DNA of 64,000 nt from Ectopseudomonas khazarica (GCF_004521985.1 NZ_SBHZ01000001.1:248001-312000); one strand, 5' to 3'. Counted from the first letter of the stretch, positions 27,510-37,869 are shown. Program-made: numbers and translations. Notes: generated by a model not told the origin, from the sequence alone.

Positions 27510-27932
27510 ATGTCCGAGTTTGCCATGCTCGCTGCGGCCCTGGCCTTCCTGGCGCTGGTCTGCGTGGCACTGGGCATCGTCTGCAACGGCCTGCATCGCA
27601 ACCAGCAGCGCCTGCTCGCCGAGCAGGCCAAGCACGATGCACTGCGTGATGCGCGGATCAAGGAGCTGGGCAAGCGGCTCGATGCCTACCTGACCGGCAG
27701 CATTCGCATGGGCGAAGAGCTGCACGAGCTGCGCCGCGTGGTGGCGCCGCTGCCGGACAAGGTCAGTCAGATCGAGCAGCGCGACCCCAGCAGCCTGTCC
27801 TTCACCCAGGCTGCACGCCTGGTCGGCATGGGTGCCAGCGTCGACGACCTGACCCAGTCCTGCGGGCTGAGCAAGGCGGAAGCCGAGCTGATCAGCCGCC
27901 TGCACAAGCCCAGGGCGGGGCAGCCGCAATAG
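27510..27932 (+). CDS. DUF2802 membrane-anchored protein
   Basis: 140 residues. One N-terminal membrane helix (about 4-28) is followed by a coiled-coil stretch (about 33-90) and a C-terminal helical domain (about 93-130) with SLSFTQAARLVGMGASVDDL and a helix-turn-helix-like CGLSKAEAELISRLHKP. This is the DUF2802 type regularly found after cheW in pseudomonads. Function is unknown. The 120 bp after it show no terminator. Confidence 0.85.
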   Translation: MSEFAMLAAALAFLALVCVALGIVCNGLHRNQQRLLAEQAKHDALRDARIKELGKRLDAYLTGSIRMGEELHELRRVVAPLPDKVSQIEQRDPSSLSFTQAARLVGMGASVDDLTQSCGLSKAEAELISRLHKPRAGQPQ

Positions 27933-28055
27933 CTGTCACTGATAGTCGGCAGCGTTCTTAGCAGGTCCACGGGCCTGCCCAATCAGTCCTAGCGCCTGTT
28001 TCATCCCATCTAAGCTGAAAGAAGGTTCTCGTGCGGCATTCGGAGGGGGATGATC

Positions 28056-28499
28056 ATGCGTCGTCTGCTCGTTCTGTTCGCCAGCTGCTTGCTCTGCCAG
28101 CCGCTGATGGCCCAGGAAGCGCCTTTGCAGGTGTCCGGCGCCATCACCGTCAACGTCATGCAGGCCAAGCACCTGCATGACCATGGCGCGCTGTTCATCG
28201 ATGTACGCCCGGCGCGCGAGTGGGGCTGGGGACATGTGCAGGGCGCCGTGCACCTGGACCTGCACGGTCGTTTTCCCGGCCTCGCCGAGGCATCCCTGCC
28301 GCGCGAGACGCCCCTGGTGATCTACTGCGACAGCGAGGTATGCGCGCAGAGCGCCGTGGCCGTCGAGCAGGCGGTGCGCTGGGGCTACACCCGGGTGTTC
28401 TATTTCCGTGGTGGCTACTTCGTCTGGCAGCTGTTCGACCTGCCCAGCAGCAAGGAGGCCGCCGACCAGCGCCTGGCGGTCAGTTCGCCGGCCCCTTGA
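28056..28499 (+). CDS. Rhodanese-like periplasmic protein
   Basis: 147 residues from the ATG at 28056, with GGAGG nine bases upstream; an ATG at 28050 is too close to it. A signal peptide (MRRLLVLFASCLLCQPLMAQ) is followed by a rhodanese fold: LFIDVRPAREWGWGHVQGAV, then the active-site loop Cys in VIYCDSEVCAQSAVA. Sulfur transfer or thiol chemistry in the periplasm is possible. It converges on the minus-strand FlhB-like gene with a 20-bp overlap (28480-28499). Confidence 0.8.
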   Translation: MRRLLVLFASCLLCQPLMAQEAPLQVSGAITVNVMQAKHLHDHGALFIDVRPAREWGWGHVQGAVHLDLHGRFPGLAEASLPRETPLVIYCDSEVCAQSAVAVEQAVRWGYTRVFYFRGGYFVWQLFDLPSSKEAADQRLAVSSPAP

Positions 28500-28821
28500 G
28501 CAGGGGCAGCGGTGGCGTGACGTCGCGTTCGGCATCCGGGTCGAAGCCTGCGGGTGTCTTGCCCTGCAGGTACCAGGCGAAGGCGATGATCTCGGCGATG
28601 CAGCGATACAGCGTCTCGGGAATGGCGTCCCCCAGCTCCAGGCGCGCGAGCAGGCGCACCAGTTCGGCATTCTCGTAGATCGGCACTTCGTATTCGCGGG
28701 CGATGGCGAGTATGGCTTCGGCCAGCTCGTCGTCGCCTTTGGCGCTGAGCACGGGGGCGCTCTGTCCGTCGTAGTTGAGGGCGATCGCCTGGCGCGGCTC
28801 GGGCTGTGTCTTGCGGCTCAT
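28480..28821 (-). CDS. FlhB C-terminal-domain-like protein
   Basis: 113 residues resembling the cytoplasmic domain of FlhB/YscU export switch proteins (QAIALNYDGQSAPVLSAKGD, AREYEVPIYENAELVRLLAR). It has no membrane domain and lacks NPTH: the strand leads directly into ALNYDG, where FlhB has NPTHFAVALKYD. Its start overlaps the end of the FliK-like gene (28818-28821), implying cotranscription and a linked role in export control. Related small proteins are known as FlhX or FhlP in other bacteria; function here is not shown. Confidence 0.82.
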   Translation of the reverse strand: MSRKTQPEPRQAIALNYDGQSAPVLSAKGDDELAEAILAIAREYEVPIYENAELVRLLARLELGDAIPETLYRCIAEIIAFAWYLQGKTPAGFDPDAERDVTPPLPLLKGPAN

Positions 28822-30350
28822 GCGGTTTCATCCACCCAGCGTTGTTCCAGCGAGGTTTTCGGGCCTTGTGGCGGCATGCCCTGGCTGCAGGCCAGTTCGC
28901 CGACCTCCAGGCCGGCGGCCTGCAGGCGCTCACGCAGATGGCCAAGTTCGGCGTTGATCAGCTGGGTGGTGTCGACGCGTTCGGCCCACAGCTGGCTGGA
29001 CAGGCTGCCGCGCAGCAACTGTGCACGTACCTGCAGCGGGCCGAGGTGGTCCAGCTCGAACGCCAGCTCGACCTTCCACAGGGTGTCCTTCTGCTCGGCT
29101 TTCTCCGCTTTGCCGCTGTCCTCGCGCTGCAACTTGACCTGCAACGGGATCACCTCCTGCTGGTGGCGCATGGGCAGCTCCAGCTGCCAGGTGGTGACCA
29201 GGTTGCCGTTGGCGTCCACCTGGGTCTGCGCCAGGCTCGACAGCTGGTGCGTCTGCAGCCGCGATACGGCGGCAGCGGCGAGTTTCAACAGGGTTTCCAG
29301 ATCGGCCTCGCCGTCCATGTTCTGCAGCAGGCGCGAGGGCAGGGGGAAGGTCAGCGCCTGCTGCCGTGCGGAGCCGCCGGTGGCGTTCACGCCAAGCAGC
29401 TGTCGGGCCAAAGTGGGCAGGTTCTGGTTGAGGGCGTTCTGCAGGCCGGCCAGCGCGCCTGCGCCGCCTGGCAGCTGCGGCATGAGCTGGGCGATCAGGC
29501 GCAGCAGGTTGGCCTTGAGGTCCTGGGGCAGGGCGGCGGTCTGGCCTTGCAGCAGCTTGGCTTCAAGCAGTACGCCGCTGCTTTCCAGTGCCTGTGCCAG
29601 GCCCTTGGCGGTGCTCAGCTGACTGCTGTCGGGGAGGGCGCCGAGCAGTTTGTCGATGCTGCCGCGCAGGGCGTCGTCCCCGGCGCTGAGGTTCTGCAGG
29701 CCTTTGAACAGGCCTTCCAGGGACGCCTGGCGGTTCTGCTGCGCGGCCAGCTGCTGGCCCAGCACCAGCTGGTCCAGGCGGCCGCTCAGCGGCAGGAAGG
29801 CCAGATTCTGGCTGCCCTGTACCTGGGCGCTGAGCAGGCTGCCGAGGGGCAGCTCCAGCGGGCTGTCCAGGGCCAGCTGGCTGCCAGCCAGCGGTGTGTT
29901 GAGCAGGTTCACCAGCAGGCGATAGACCGGCTGGGCGTTCTGCGTCGGCAGCGCGTCGCGGCTGACGACCTTGCCCTGCACCAGCGTGCCCAGGGGCAGC
30001 TGCTGCAGGTCCAGGCTGGTCAGCGGTTTGTCGCCGCCGGCCTGCAGCGCCAGGGCCAGGCGGGTGTCCGACAGCGCCGTCACCAGCAGCGCGCTGCCCT
30101 GCGCCAGTGGCCGTGGGCTTTCCGCCTGCAGGGTGGTCTGCTTGCCGCCATCGAGCGTCAGCTTGAGCAGCAGCTGGAAGCTCTGCGCCTGCTCACGGAT
30201 GGCGACCACCTCGGCCTTGGCGCTTTCGCCTGCGGCCAGCATGCCCTCCAGCGGCTGCAGCAGGCGCACGGCCAGGTCAGCGGCCGTCACCGTGCTGCGA
30301 ATCACCGGTGGCGAGGAGGGAAGCGGACGTGGGCTGCTGATTTCGCTCAT
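28818..30350 (-). CDS. Second FliK-like hook-length control family protein
   Basis: 510 residues from the ATG at 30350 (MSEISSPRPLPSSPPVI). The first ~380 residues are rich in Leu, Gln and Ala with no clear domain. The C-terminal ~110 residues match the Flg_hook domain (LAFELDHLGPLQVRAQLLRG, LWAERVDTTQLINAELGHLR). It is distinct from fliK at 6611. Together with the FlhB-like gene it forms a two-gene unit divergent from ccmA. It could be a regulator or a paralogous ruler. Confidence 0.78.
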   Translation of the reverse strand: MSEISSPRPLPSSPPVIRSTVTAADLAVRLLQPLEGMLAAGESAKAEVVAIREQAQSFQLLLKLTLDGGKQTTLQAESPRPLAQGSALLVTALSDTRLALALQAGGDKPLTSLDLQQLPLGTLVQGKVVSRDALPTQNAQPVYRLLVNLLNTPLAGSQLALDSPLELPLGSLLSAQVQGSQNLAFLPLSGRLDQLVLGQQLAAQQNRQASLEGLFKGLQNLSAGDDALRGSIDKLLGALPDSSQLSTAKGLAQALESSGVLLEAKLLQGQTAALPQDLKANLLRLIAQLMPQLPGGAGALAGLQNALNQNLPTLARQLLGVNATGGSARQQALTFPLPSRLLQNMDGEADLETLLKLAAAAVSRLQTHQLSSLAQTQVDANGNLVTTWQLELPMRHQQEVIPLQVKLQREDSGKAEKAEQKDTLWKVELAFELDHLGPLQVRAQLLRGSLSSQLWAERVDTTQLINAELGHLRERLQAAGLEVGELACSQGMPPQGPKTSLEQRWVDETA

Positions 30351-30421
30351 CTGGGCTCTTGGTCGAAAGTCTGTTAACAACCTGTCGAAAATGCTGACTG
30401 CGGGGACAGTGATGCGACATG

Positions 30422-30427
30422 TATAAT
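30422..30427 (+). promoter_or_regulatory. Possible -10 box for the ccm operon
   Basis: A perfect TATAAT lies 83 bp before the ccmA ATG, in the 159-bp gap between the divergent fliK-like gene and ccmA. No convincing -35 box is seen at 17 bp (GCGGGG), so the promoter is either activator dependent or this is chance. Confidence 0.4.
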
Positions 30428-30509
30428 GCCGCCCCGTTCCGCACCGTACTTCCGGCTCGCGTCAGTATAGCGGCCTGGACTCTGCCTACTTTAACCCTGC
30501 CAGGTATCG

Positions 30510-31154
30510 ATGACCCGTACCGTTCCCTTCCTCGAAGCCGTAGCGCTCAGCTGTGAGCGGGATTGGCGCATGTTGTTCGAGCATCTGGATTTCGCCCTGC
30601 AGGCCGGGGACATGCTGCAGATCAGCGGCCCCAACGGCAGCGGCAAGACCAGCCTGCTGCGCCTGCTGGCCGGCCTGCGGCAGCCGACGGCGGGCGACAT
30701 CCTGTTGCAGGGGCGGGCGCTGGCGCAGCAACGCAGCGAGCTGGCGCATGACCTGCTGTGGATCGGCCACGCGGCCGGTATCAAGGGCCTGCTGACTGCC
30801 GAGGAGAACCTGGCCTGGCTGTGCGCCCTGCATCGTGCGGCCGACCGCGAGGCGATCTGGCAGGCGCTGGAGGCGGTAGGCCTGCGTGGTTTCGAGGACG
30901 TGCCCTGCCACACCCTGTCCGCCGGGCAGCAGCGCCGCGTCGCCCTGGCCCGGCTGTATCTGCCCGACACGCCACCGCTGTGGGTGCTCGACGAGCCGTT
31001 CACCGCCCTGGACAAGCATGGCGTGGCGCAACTGGAGGCGCATCTGGCGCGCCACTGCGAGCAGGGTGGCGTGGTGGTGCTGACTACCCACCACAGCCTC
31101 GCGCACAAGCCGGCTACCTACCGCGAACTCGATCTGGGGCAGCACGCCGCATGA
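30510..31154 (+). CDS. ccmA: Heme exporter ATPase CcmA
   Basis: 214 residues, a compact ABC ATPase: Walker [10 protein letters not shown] (about 40-48), signature [14 protein letters not shown] (about 137), Walker [13 protein letters not shown] and the switch His in TTHHS. CcmA powers CcmBCD release of holo-CcmE in cytochrome c maturation. Its TGA overlaps the ccmB ATG. Confidence 0.97.
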   Translation: MTRTVPFLEAVALSCERDWRMLFEHLDFALQAGDMLQISGPNGSGKTSLLRLLAGLRQPTAGDILLQGRALAQQRSELAHDLLWIGHAAGIKGLLTAEENLAWLCALHRAADREAIWQALEAVGLRGFEDVPCHTLSAGQQRRVALARLYLPDTPPLWVLDEPFTALDKHGVAQLEAHLARHCEQGGVVVLTTHHSLAHKPATYRELDLGQHAA

Positions 31155-31822
31155 GCAACGTCTTCACGCAACTGCTCAGCCGCGAGATGCGCCTGCTGGC
31201 CCGTCGCCCATCCGACCTGGCCAACCCGTTGGTGTTCTTCGCCATCGTCATCGCCCTGTTCCCCCTGGCGGTCGGGCCGGAGACGCAATTGTTGCAAACC
31301 CTTTCTCCCGGCCTGCTCTGGGTAGCGGCGCTACTGGCCGTGCTGCTCTCGCTGGACGGGCTGTTCCGCAGTGATTTCGAGGACGGCTCGCTGGAGCAGT
31401 GGGTCCTTTCGTCGCACCCCCTGCCTCTTCTGGTGTTGGCCAAGGTGCTGGCACACTGGCTGTTTAGCGGCCTGGCGCTGGTGTTGCTGGCGCCCCTGCT
31501 GGCCCTGATGCTCGGTTTGCCCGGGCGCTGCCTGCCGGTCCTGCTGCTGTCGTTGTTGCTCGGCACGCCGGTGCTGAGCCTGCTCGGCGCGGTGGGCGCA
31601 GCCCTCACCGTAGGTCTCAAGCGCGGCGGGTTGTTGCTGGCGCTGCTGATTCTGCCGCTGTACATCCCGGTGCTGATTCTCGGCAGCGGGGCTCTGCAGG
31701 CGGCCTTGCAAGGATTGCCGGCTGGCGGCCACCTGTTGTGGCTGGCCAGCCTCACTGCCCTGGCGGTGACGCTGACACCTTTTGCAATTGCCGCTGGCCT
31801 GACCATCAGCGTCGGCGAATAA
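31151..31822 (+). CDS. ccmB: Heme exporter membrane protein CcmB
   Basis: 223 residues from the ATG at 31151 ([20 protein letters not shown]), overlapping ccmA by 4 bp; a much longer in-frame reading is only ccmA in another frame. There are six hydrophobic helices. CcmB is the permease partner of CcmA. Confidence 0.97.
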   Translation: MSNVFTQLLSREMRLLARRPSDLANPLVFFAIVIALFPLAVGPETQLLQTLSPGLLWVAALLAVLLSLDGLFRSDFEDGSLEQWVLSSHPLPLLVLAKVLAHWLFSGLALVLLAPLLALMLGLPGRCLPVLLLSLLLGTPVLSLLGAVGAALTVGLKRGGLLLALLILPLYIPVLILGSGALQAALQGLPAGGHLLWLASLTALAVTLTPFAIAAGLTISVGE

Positions 31823-31838
31823 GAACGAACCGTGATGC

Positions 31839-31864
31839 GTAGCCCGGATACAGTCCGGGCCACG
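31839..31864 (+). repeat. Short palindromic intergenic repeat between ccmB and ccmC
   Basis: A GTAGCCCGGAT start and a TCCGGGCCACG end around a short loop. It belongs to the same family as 41865-41886 and 62661-62682, with a different loop. Confidence 0.6.
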
Positions 31865-31886
31865 TTACAGATGATGAGTCGACTGA

Positions 31887-32642
31887 ATGAACTGGACGTG
31901 GTTTCACAAGTGGGGTTCGCCCAAGTGGTTCTATGAGATGAGCGGCCGCTGGCTGCCCTGGCTGAGCGTCGCGGCGCTGCTGCTGATCGCTGTCGGCCTG
32001 GTTTGGGGCCTGGCCTTCGCGCCGCCGGACTACCAGCAGGGCAACAGCTTCCGCATCATCTATATCCACGTTCCCGCGGCCTTCCTGGCCCAGTCCATCT
32101 ACGTCATGCTGGCCGTCGCCGGCCTGGTCGGGCTGGTCTGGAAGATGAAGCTGGCCGATGTCGCCCTGCAACAGGCCGCGCCGGTCGGCGCCTGGATGAC
32201 GGCGATCGCGCTGGTCACCGGCGCCATCTGGGGCAAGCCGACCTGGGGCACCTACTGGGTCTGGGACGCGCGCCTGACGTCGATGCTGATCCTGCTGTTC
32301 CTCTACTTCGGCGTCATCGCCCTGGGCAACGCCATCAGCAACCGCGACAGCGCCGCCAAGGCCTGTGCCGTGCTGGCCATCGTCGGCGTGGTCAACATTC
32401 CGATCATCAAGTACTCGGTCGAGTGGTGGAACTCGCTGCACCAGAGCGCGACCTTCAAGATCACCGAGAAACCGGCGATGCCAGTCGAGATGTGGCTGCC
32501 GCTGCTGCTCGCGGTGCTGGGTTTCTACTGTTTCTTCGGCGCCGTGCTGCTCTATCGCATGCGCCTGGAAGTGCTCAAACGCGAGGCCCGCAGCAGTTGG
32601 GTCAAGGCTGAAGTGCAGGCGCTGGTGGAGGGCAAGGCATGA
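31887..32642 (+). CDS. ccmC: Heme-handling protein CcmC
   Basis: 251 residues with six membrane helices and the Trp-rich periplasmic heme-binding motif ([13 protein letters not shown], near residue 125). Conserved His residues flank it (IYIHVPAA and WWNSLHQSA). CcmC loads heme onto CcmE. It follows ccmB after a 64-bp gap holding a palindromic repeat, and its stop overlaps ccmD. Confidence 0.97.
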   Translation: MNWTWFHKWGSPKWFYEMSGRWLPWLSVAALLLIAVGLVWGLAFAPPDYQQGNSFRIIYIHVPAAFLAQSIYVMLAVAGLVGLVWKMKLADVALQQAAPVGAWMTAIALVTGAIWGKPTWGTYWVWDARLTSMLILLFLYFGVIALGNAISNRDSAAKACAVLAIVGVVNIPIIKYSVEWWNSLHQSATFKITEKPAMPVEMWLPLLLAVLGFYCFFGAVLLYRMRLEVLKREARSSWVKAEVQALVEGKA

Positions 32643-32815
32643 GTTTCGCGTCGTTCTCCGAGTTTCTCGCCATGGGCACCCATGGCGCCTACGTCTGGAG
32701 CGCCTATGGCATCAGCCTGGTCGTCCTGGCGTTGAATGTGGTGCTGCCGATCCTGGCACGCCGCCGTTATCTGCAAGACGAGGCGCGCCGTTTGCGCCGG
32801 GAGAAGTCGAAGTGA
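32639..32815 (+). CDS. ccmD: Heme exporter small subunit CcmD
   Basis: 58 residues. The ATG at 32639 overlaps the ccmC stop, and the TGA at 32813-32815 overlaps the GTG start of ccmE. A short N-terminus ([20 protein letters not shown]) is followed by one membrane helix and a basic tail rich in Arg ([19 protein letters not shown]). This is the standard CcmD form. It bridges CcmABC and CcmE. Confidence 0.93.
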   Translation: MSFASFSEFLAMGTHGAYVWSAYGISLVVLALNVVLPILARRRYLQDEARRLRREKSK

Positions 32816-33300
32816 ATCCGGTTCGCAAGAAACGCCTGTACATCGTCCTGGCCATTCTCTGTGGCGTCAGCATCGCCGTTGCCCTGGCACTGAGCGCGCT
32901 GCAGCAGAACATCAACCTGTTCTACACGCCGACGCAGATCGCGGCCGGCGAGGCGCCGGTCGATACCCGCATCCGCGCCGGTGGTCTGGTGGAAGAGGGC
33001 TCGGTGAAGCGTTCGGCGGATTCGCTGCAAGTGGACTTCGTCGTCACTGACGGCGCTCACGGCGTGACCATCCGCTACCACGGCATCCTGCCGGACCTGT
33101 TCCGTGAAGGGCAGGGCATCGTCGCCCTGGGTCGGGTCAACGAAGACGGCGTGCTGGTGGCTGACGAGGTGCTGGCCAAGCACGACGAGAACTACATGCC
33201 GCCTGAAGTCATGCAGGCGCTGGAAAAGAGCGGGATGATGCAGAAACACGATGAGGCCAAGGCCGCCAAGCAGGGCTATCAGCAGGAGCGTGCGCAATGA
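32812..33300 (+). CDS. ccmE: Heme chaperone CcmE
   Basis: 162 residues from GTG 32812 (reading [18 protein letters not shown]), overlapping the ccmD stop. One N-terminal membrane anchor is followed by a periplasmic OB-fold. The covalent heme-binding His and nearby Tyr lie in [13 protein letters not shown] (about residue 124). CcmE carries heme from CcmC to CcmF. The stop overlaps the ccmF start (ATGA). Confidence 0.97.
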   Translation: MNPVRKKRLYIVLAILCGVSIAVALALSALQQNINLFYTPTQIAAGEAPVDTRIRAGGLVEEGSVKRSADSLQVDFVVTDGAHGVTIRYHGILPDLFREGQGIVALGRVNEDGVLVADEVLAKHDENYMPPEVMQALEKSGMMQKHDEAKAAKQGYQQERAQ

Positions 33301-35270
33301 TCCCCGAGCTCGGCCATCTGGCGATGATCCTGGCGCTGTGCCTGTGCCTGGTGCAGGCGACGCTGCCGCTGATCGGCGCCTGGCGTGGTGACCACCAGTG
33401 GATGAGCCTGGCGCAGCCGGCTGCCTGGGGGCAGTTCGCCTTCCTGCTGTTCTCCTTCCTGTGCCTGACCTACGCCTTCATGGTCGACGACTTCTCCGTC
33501 GCCTACGTCGCCAGCAACTCCAACACCGCGCTGCCCTGGTACTACAAGTTCAGTGCCGTATGGGGCGCTCACGAGGGTTCCCTGCTGCTGTGGGCGCTGA
33601 TCCTCGCTGGCTGGACCTTCGCCGTATCGATCTTCTCGCGGCATCTGCCGGAGGAGATGCTCGCCCGCGTGCTGGCCGTGATGGGCATGATCAGTGTCGG
33701 CTTCCTGCTGTTCCTGATCATCACCTCCAACCCCTTCGAGCGCCTGCTGCCGAACGCACCGATCGACGGCCGCGACCTCAACCCGTTGCTGCAGGACTTC
33801 GGCCTGATCGTGCATCCGCCGATGCTGTACATGGGCTACGTCGGTTTCTCGGTGGCCTTCGCCTTCGCCATCGCCGCGCTGCTCGGCGGCAAGCTGGACG
33901 CGGCCTGGGCACGCTGGTCGCGGCCCTGGACCATCGTTGCCTGGGCCTTCCTCGGCATCGGTATCGCTCTGGGCAGCTGGTGGGCCTACTACGAACTGGG
34001 CTGGGGCGGCTGGTGGTTCTGGGACCCGGTGGAAAACGCCTCCTTCATGCCCTGGCTGGTGGGCACCGCACTGATCCACTCGCTGGCGGTGACCGAGAAA
34101 CGTGGCGTGTTCAAGAGCTGGACGGTGCTGCTGGCCATCGCGGCCTTCTCCCTGAGCCTGCTGGGGACCTTCCTGGTGCGCTCCGGTGTACTGACTTCGG
34201 TGCACGCCTTCGCCACCGACCCGGAGCGGGGTGTGTTCATCCTCGCCTTCCTGCTGGTGGTGGTCGGCGGATCGCTGGCGCTGTTCGCCGTGCGCGCGCC
34301 GGTGGTCAAGAGCCAGGTCGGCTTCGGCCTGTGGTCGCGCGAGACGCTGCTGCTGGTCAACAACATCGTGCTGGTGGTATCCGCCGCGATGATCCTGCTC
34401 GGTACGCTGTACCCGCTGGTGCTCGATGCCCTGACCGGCGCCAAGCTGTCGGTCGGCCCGCCGTATTTCAACGCACTGTTCCTGCCGCTGATGGCGCTGC
34501 TGATGGCGGTGATCAGCGTCGGCGTGCTGGTGCGCTGGAAGGATACGCCGCTGAAGTGGCTGGGCAGCATGCTGACCCCGGTGCTGGTGGCCAGCGTGGT
34601 GCTGGCGGCCATTGCCACCTTCGTCCACGGCGATTTCCACTGGGCGGTGCTGGCTGTGTGCGTGCTGGCCTTCTGGGTGATCCTCGCGGGGTTGCGCGAC
34701 ATCCTCGACAAGACCCGCCACAAGGGCCTGCTCAAGGGCCTGCCGAGCCTGGGCCGCAGCTACTGGGGCATGCAGCTGGCGCATTTCGGTTTCGCCGTAT
34801 GCGCCCTCGGTGTGGTGCTGACCAGCCTGGGCAGCTACGAGCGTGACCTGCGCATGGCGCCGGGTGACTCGGTGGAGCTGGCCGGCTACCGCTTCCAGTT
34901 CGACGGTGCCGTGCATCATGAGGGTCCGAACTTCATCTCCGACAAGGGCACGGTGCGCGTCTTCGACGGCGAGCGCGAGGTCAAGGTGCTGTACCCCGAG
35001 AAGCGTCTGTACACCGTGCAGCAGGCGACCATGACCGAGGCCGGCATCGATGCCGGGTTCACCCGCGATCTCTTCGTCGCCCTCGGCGAGCCGCTGGAGC
35101 AGGGCGCCTGGGCCGTTCGCGTGCACATCAAGCCGTTCGTGCGCTGGATCTGGCTGGGCGGCCTGCTGATGGCCTTCGGTGGCTTGCTGGCTGCCGCGGA
35201 CAAACGCTACCGGATCAAGGTGCGCACCCGCGTGCGCGAGGTACTGGGTCTGCAGGAGGCCAGCGCATGA
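33297..35270 (+). CDS. ccmF: Cytochrome c heme lyase subunit CcmF
   Basis: 657 residues with about 15 membrane helices. The Trp-rich heme motif [20 protein letters not shown] is near residue 240, and conserved His residues precede the helices around it. A large periplasmic loop lies near the C-terminus. CcmF with CcmH/I attaches heme to apocytochrome CXXCH motifs. Its stop overlaps ccmG. Confidence 0.98.
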   Translation: MIPELGHLAMILALCLCLVQATLPLIGAWRGDHQWMSLAQPAAWGQFAFLLFSFLCLTYAFMVDDFSVAYVASNSNTALPWYYKFSAVWGAHEGSLLLWALILAGWTFAVSIFSRHLPEEMLARVLAVMGMISVGFLLFLIITSNPFERLLPNAPIDGRDLNPLLQDFGLIVHPPMLYMGYVGFSVAFAFAIAALLGGKLDAAWARWSRPWTIVAWAFLGIGIALGSWWAYYELGWGGWWFWDPVENASFMPWLVGTALIHSLAVTEKRGVFKSWTVLLAIAAFSLSLLGTFLVRSGVLTSVHAFATDPERGVFILAFLLVVVGGSLALFAVRAPVVKSQVGFGLWSRETLLLVNNIVLVVSAAMILLGTLYPLVLDALTGAKLSVGPPYFNALFLPLMALLMAVISVGVLVRWKDTPLKWLGSMLTPVLVASVVLAAIATFVHGDFHWAVLAVCVLAFWVILAGLRDILDKTRHKGLLKGLPSLGRSYWGMQLAHFGFAVCALGVVLTSLGSYERDLRMAPGDSVELAGYRFQFDGAVHHEGPNFISDKGTVRVFDGEREVKVLYPEKRLYTVQQATMTEAGIDAGFTRDLFVALGEPLEQGAWAVRVHIKPFVRWIWLGGLLMAFGGLLAAADKRYRIKVRTRVREVLGLQEASA

Positions 35271-35806
35271 AACGTCTACTGATGCTGTTGCCGCTGCTGG
35301 CATTCCTGGCGATTGCCGTATTCCTCTATCGTGGCCTGTTCCTCGATCCGTCGGAATTGCCCTCGGCGCTGATCGGCAAGCCGTTCCCGGCCTTCAGCCT
35401 GCCGTCGCTGGAGGACCCCGAACGCGCCATCAGCGAGGCCGATATCAAGGGCAAGCCGGCCCTGGTCAACGTCTGGGCCACCTGGTGTCCGTCGTGCCGC
35501 CACGAGCATCCGGTGCTGAACAAGCTGGCCGAGGCCGGCGTGGTGATCCACGGGGTGAACTACAAGGACCAGCGCGAGCCGGCACAGAAGTGGCTGCGCG
35601 AACTGCACAACCCCTACCAGCTCAACATCGAGGATGCCAAGGGCAGCCTGGGCTTCGATCTGGGCGTGTACGGCGCGCCGGAAACCTTCTTCGTCGATGC
35701 CAAGGGCATCATTCGCCACAAGTACGTCGGCACCATCGACGAGCGCGTGTGGCGCGAGCAACTGGCACCGATCTATCAGCAACTCGTCGATGAGGCCCGG
35801 CCATGA
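35267..35806 (+). CDS. ccmG: Thiol:disulfide interchange protein CcmG (DsbE)
   Basis: 179 residues: N-terminal membrane anchor (about 5-22) and periplasmic thioredoxin fold with active site WATWCPSCRHEHP and the cis-Pro loop YGAPETFFVD. It reduces apocytochrome or CcmH cysteines. It overlaps ccmF and ccmH by 4 bp each. Confidence 0.97.
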   Translation: MKRLLMLLPLLAFLAIAVFLYRGLFLDPSELPSALIGKPFPAFSLPSLEDPERAISEADIKGKPALVNVWATWCPSCRHEHPVLNKLAEAGVVIHGVNYKDQREPAQKWLRELHNPYQLNIEDAKGSLGFDLGVYGAPETFFVDAKGIIRHKYVGTIDERVWREQLAPIYQQLVDEARP

Positions 35807-36291
35807 AGCGTCTGTTGCTTGCTGCCGGCCTGGCATTGGGCCTGGTGGCCGTGGCTCATGCGGCCATCGATACCTACGAATTCGCCAGCGAGGCGGAGCG
35901 TCAGCGCTACCGCACCCTGGTGGAAGAGCTGCGTTGCCCGAAGTGCCAGAACCAGAATATCGCCGACTCCAACGCGCCGATTGCCATGGACCTGCGCGAC
36001 GAGGTCTACCAGATGGTCGAGGCGGGCAAGACGGACGCACAGATCATCGACTTCCTGGTCGCCCGCTATGGCGACTTCGTGCTCTACAACCCCCCGGTGA
36101 CCAGCCGCACCTTGCTGCTCTGGTACGGCCCGGCCGGGTTGCTGCTGATCGGCTTCGTGGTGCTCGGCGTGATCGTGCTGCGCCGCCGTGGCCAGCAGAA
36201 GGACCGTGCCGACGCAGGCCTCTCCGTTGATGAGCAGGCGCGACTCGCCGCGCTGCTCGACCAAGCTTCTCAGGACAAGAAAGACCGATGA
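35803..36291 (+). CDS. ccmH: Cytochrome c maturation protein CcmH
   Basis: 162 residues: signal peptide ([20 protein letters not shown]), the redox motif [11 protein letters not shown], a three-helix domain, one membrane helix (about 104-124), and a short cytoplasmic tail. It corresponds to the N-terminal part of E. coli CcmH (CcmL/CycL); the TPR part is the separate ccmI. It overlaps ccmI by 4 bp. Confidence 0.97.
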   Translation: MKRLLLAAGLALGLVAVAHAAIDTYEFASEAERQRYRTLVEELRCPKCQNQNIADSNAPIAMDLRDEVYQMVEAGKTDAQIIDFLVARYGDFVLYNPPVTSRTLLLWYGPAGLLLIGFVVLGVIVLRRRGQQKDRADAGLSVDEQARLAALLDQASQDKKDR

Positions 36292-37499
36292 TCGATTTCT
36301 GGTTGCCCGCCGGGCTGCTGTTGCTGACTGCCCTGGCGTTTCTGCTCATTCCTGTGCTGCGCATCCGCAAGCTGCAGGCCGAAGAAGACCGCACCGCGCT
36401 CAACGTCACCCTGTACCAGGAACGCCTGCAGGAGCTGGAATCCCAGCGCCAGGCAGGTGTGCTCGACGACGCGCAACTCGAGGCCGGCCGTGCCGAAGCT
36501 GCCCGCGAATTGCTGGACGACACCGAGGGCGTGCAGCGCCGCAGCAGTGTGCTGGGCGGCAAGATTCCGCTGTTCGCCGCCTTGCTGGTGCCTGTGCTGG
36601 GTGTCGGCCTGTACCTGCACTGGGGCGCCATCGACGAGCTCGAGCAGACGCGCCTGCTGGCGGCCCAGCAGCCGCAGAGCATCGAGGAAATGACCGCGCG
36701 CCTGGAGCAGGCGGTCAAGGAGCAGCCGCAGTCCGCCGAGGCCTGGTACTTCCTCGGACGTACCTACATGGCGCAGGAGCGTGCAGGCGACGCCGCCAAC
36801 GCGTTCGAACAGGCGGTGAACCTGGCCGGGCGTGCGCCGGAGCTGCTTGGTCAGTGGGCGCAGGCGCTGTACTTCGCCGAAGGCAAGCAATGGAGCCAGC
36901 GTCTGCAGGCGCTCACCGACGAGGCGCTCAAGGGCGATCCGCAGGAGGTGACCAGCCTGGGTCTGCTGGGCATCGCGGCCTACGAAAGCCAGCGCTATGC
37001 GGATGCCGTGCGCTACTGGGAGCGCCTGGTCGCGGTGCTGCCGGAGCAGGACCCGTCGCGTGCCGCCATCGTCGGTGGTATCGAGCGGGCTCGCGAGCAG
37101 ATGGGCGATGCCGGGCAGGCCAGTGCTGTCGCCGAACCGGGTGCCAAGGTGCATGCGCTGGAGGTCAGCGTATCGTTGTCGCCCGAGGTGCAGAAGAACG
37201 TGCAGCCGGATGATGCCGTGTTCGTCTTCGCCCGTGCCCTCAGCGGTCCGCCGATGCCGCTGGCGGTCAAACGCCTGAAGGTCTCCGACCTGCCGGCCCG
37301 GATCAGCCTTTCGGATGTCGACGCGATGATGCCGGAACTGAAGATCTCCCGGTTCGATCAGGTACAGCTGGTGGCTCGCGTGTCCCGCGCCGGCAATGCC
37401 ACCCAGGGCGAGTGGACGGGCCAGGTCGGCCCGGTGGCCAACACCGCACGTGAGACCCAGACGCTGTTGATCGACAGCCGCGAAGGGCAGGTGCAATGA
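36288..37499 (+). CDS. ccmI: Cytochrome c maturation TPR protein CcmI
   Basis: 403 residues: two membrane helices (about 4-22 and 92-110) with a helical loop between, then TPR repeats (about 125-285, [19 protein letters not shown]) and a C-terminal beta domain (about 295-400). It captures apocytochrome C-termini for the CcmF/H complex. Its stop overlaps the next gene by 4 bp. Confidence 0.95.
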   Translation: MIDFWLPAGLLLLTALAFLLIPVLRIRKLQAEEDRTALNVTLYQERLQELESQRQAGVLDDAQLEAGRAEAARELLDDTEGVQRRSSVLGGKIPLFAALLVPVLGVGLYLHWGAIDELEQTRLLAAQQPQSIEEMTARLEQAVKEQPQSAEAWYFLGRTYMAQERAGDAANAFEQAVNLAGRAPELLGQWAQALYFAEGKQWSQRLQALTDEALKGDPQEVTSLGLLGIAAYESQRYADAVRYWERLVAVLPEQDPSRAAIVGGIERAREQMGDAGQASAVAEPGAKVHALEVSVSLSPEVQKNVQPDDAVFVFARALSGPPMPLAVKRLKVSDLPARISLSDVDAMMPELKISRFDQVQLVARVSRAGNATQGEWTGQVGPVANTARETQTLLIDSREGQVQ

Positions 37500-37822
37500 A
37501 GCGCCTGGTGCTGGCGGCATTGTTCGGATTCGGCCTGAGCGGCTGCGTGCTGCAGCAGCCGAACACACCGATCGACGATCTGCCGCCGGTCCAGCAGCCC
37601 TCGCATCCGCGTTATGCGCCGCCGCCTGGGGTGAAGAGCCACTGGAGCCCGGCGCTGGGGGTCTACGTGGTCGAAGGCGCGCGGGACCTGTACTACCGTG
37701 AGCGCGTCTTCTATCGCTTCGACGGTGGCTGGAGCTGGTCGCCCCGCGTGGCCGGTCCCTGGCAGGCGACCGACAGCAGTGGCATTCCGCCTGGGCTGTT
37801 CCGCCACTATCAGAACCGCTGA
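37496..37822 (+). CDS. Small lipoprotein of unknown function, end of ccm operon
   Basis: 108 residues: signal sequence with lipobox LSGC (Cys18), a Pro/Gln-rich segment, then a Tyr/Trp-rich domain ([20 protein letters not shown]). It overlaps ccmI by 4 bp, so it belongs to the operon, but I know no role for it in heme attachment. A strong terminator follows 20 bp downstream. Confidence 0.8.
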   Translation: MKRLVLAALFGFGLSGCVLQQPNTPIDDLPPVQQPSHPRYAPPPGVKSHWSPALGVYVVEGARDLYYRERVFYRFDGGWSWSPRVAGPWQATDSSGIPPGLFRHYQNR

Positions 37823-37842
37823 TCAGGCGGTCCCCGCATATG

Positions 37843-37869
37843 AAAACGGCGCCCGCAGGCGCCGTTTTT
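37843..37869. terminator. Bidirectional rho-independent terminator
   Basis: AAAACGGCGCC (37843-37853), CGCA loop, GGCGCCGTTTT (37858-37868) and one further T. The A run and T run make it functional on both strands. It ends the ccm operon from the left and the anion transporter gene (stop at 37888) from the right. Confidence 0.88.

Noticed and set aside
32365..33300. 311-codon frame containing ccmE
   Set aside because: The upstream part overlaps ccmC and ccmD in another frame; GTG 32812 gives the normal CcmE length.
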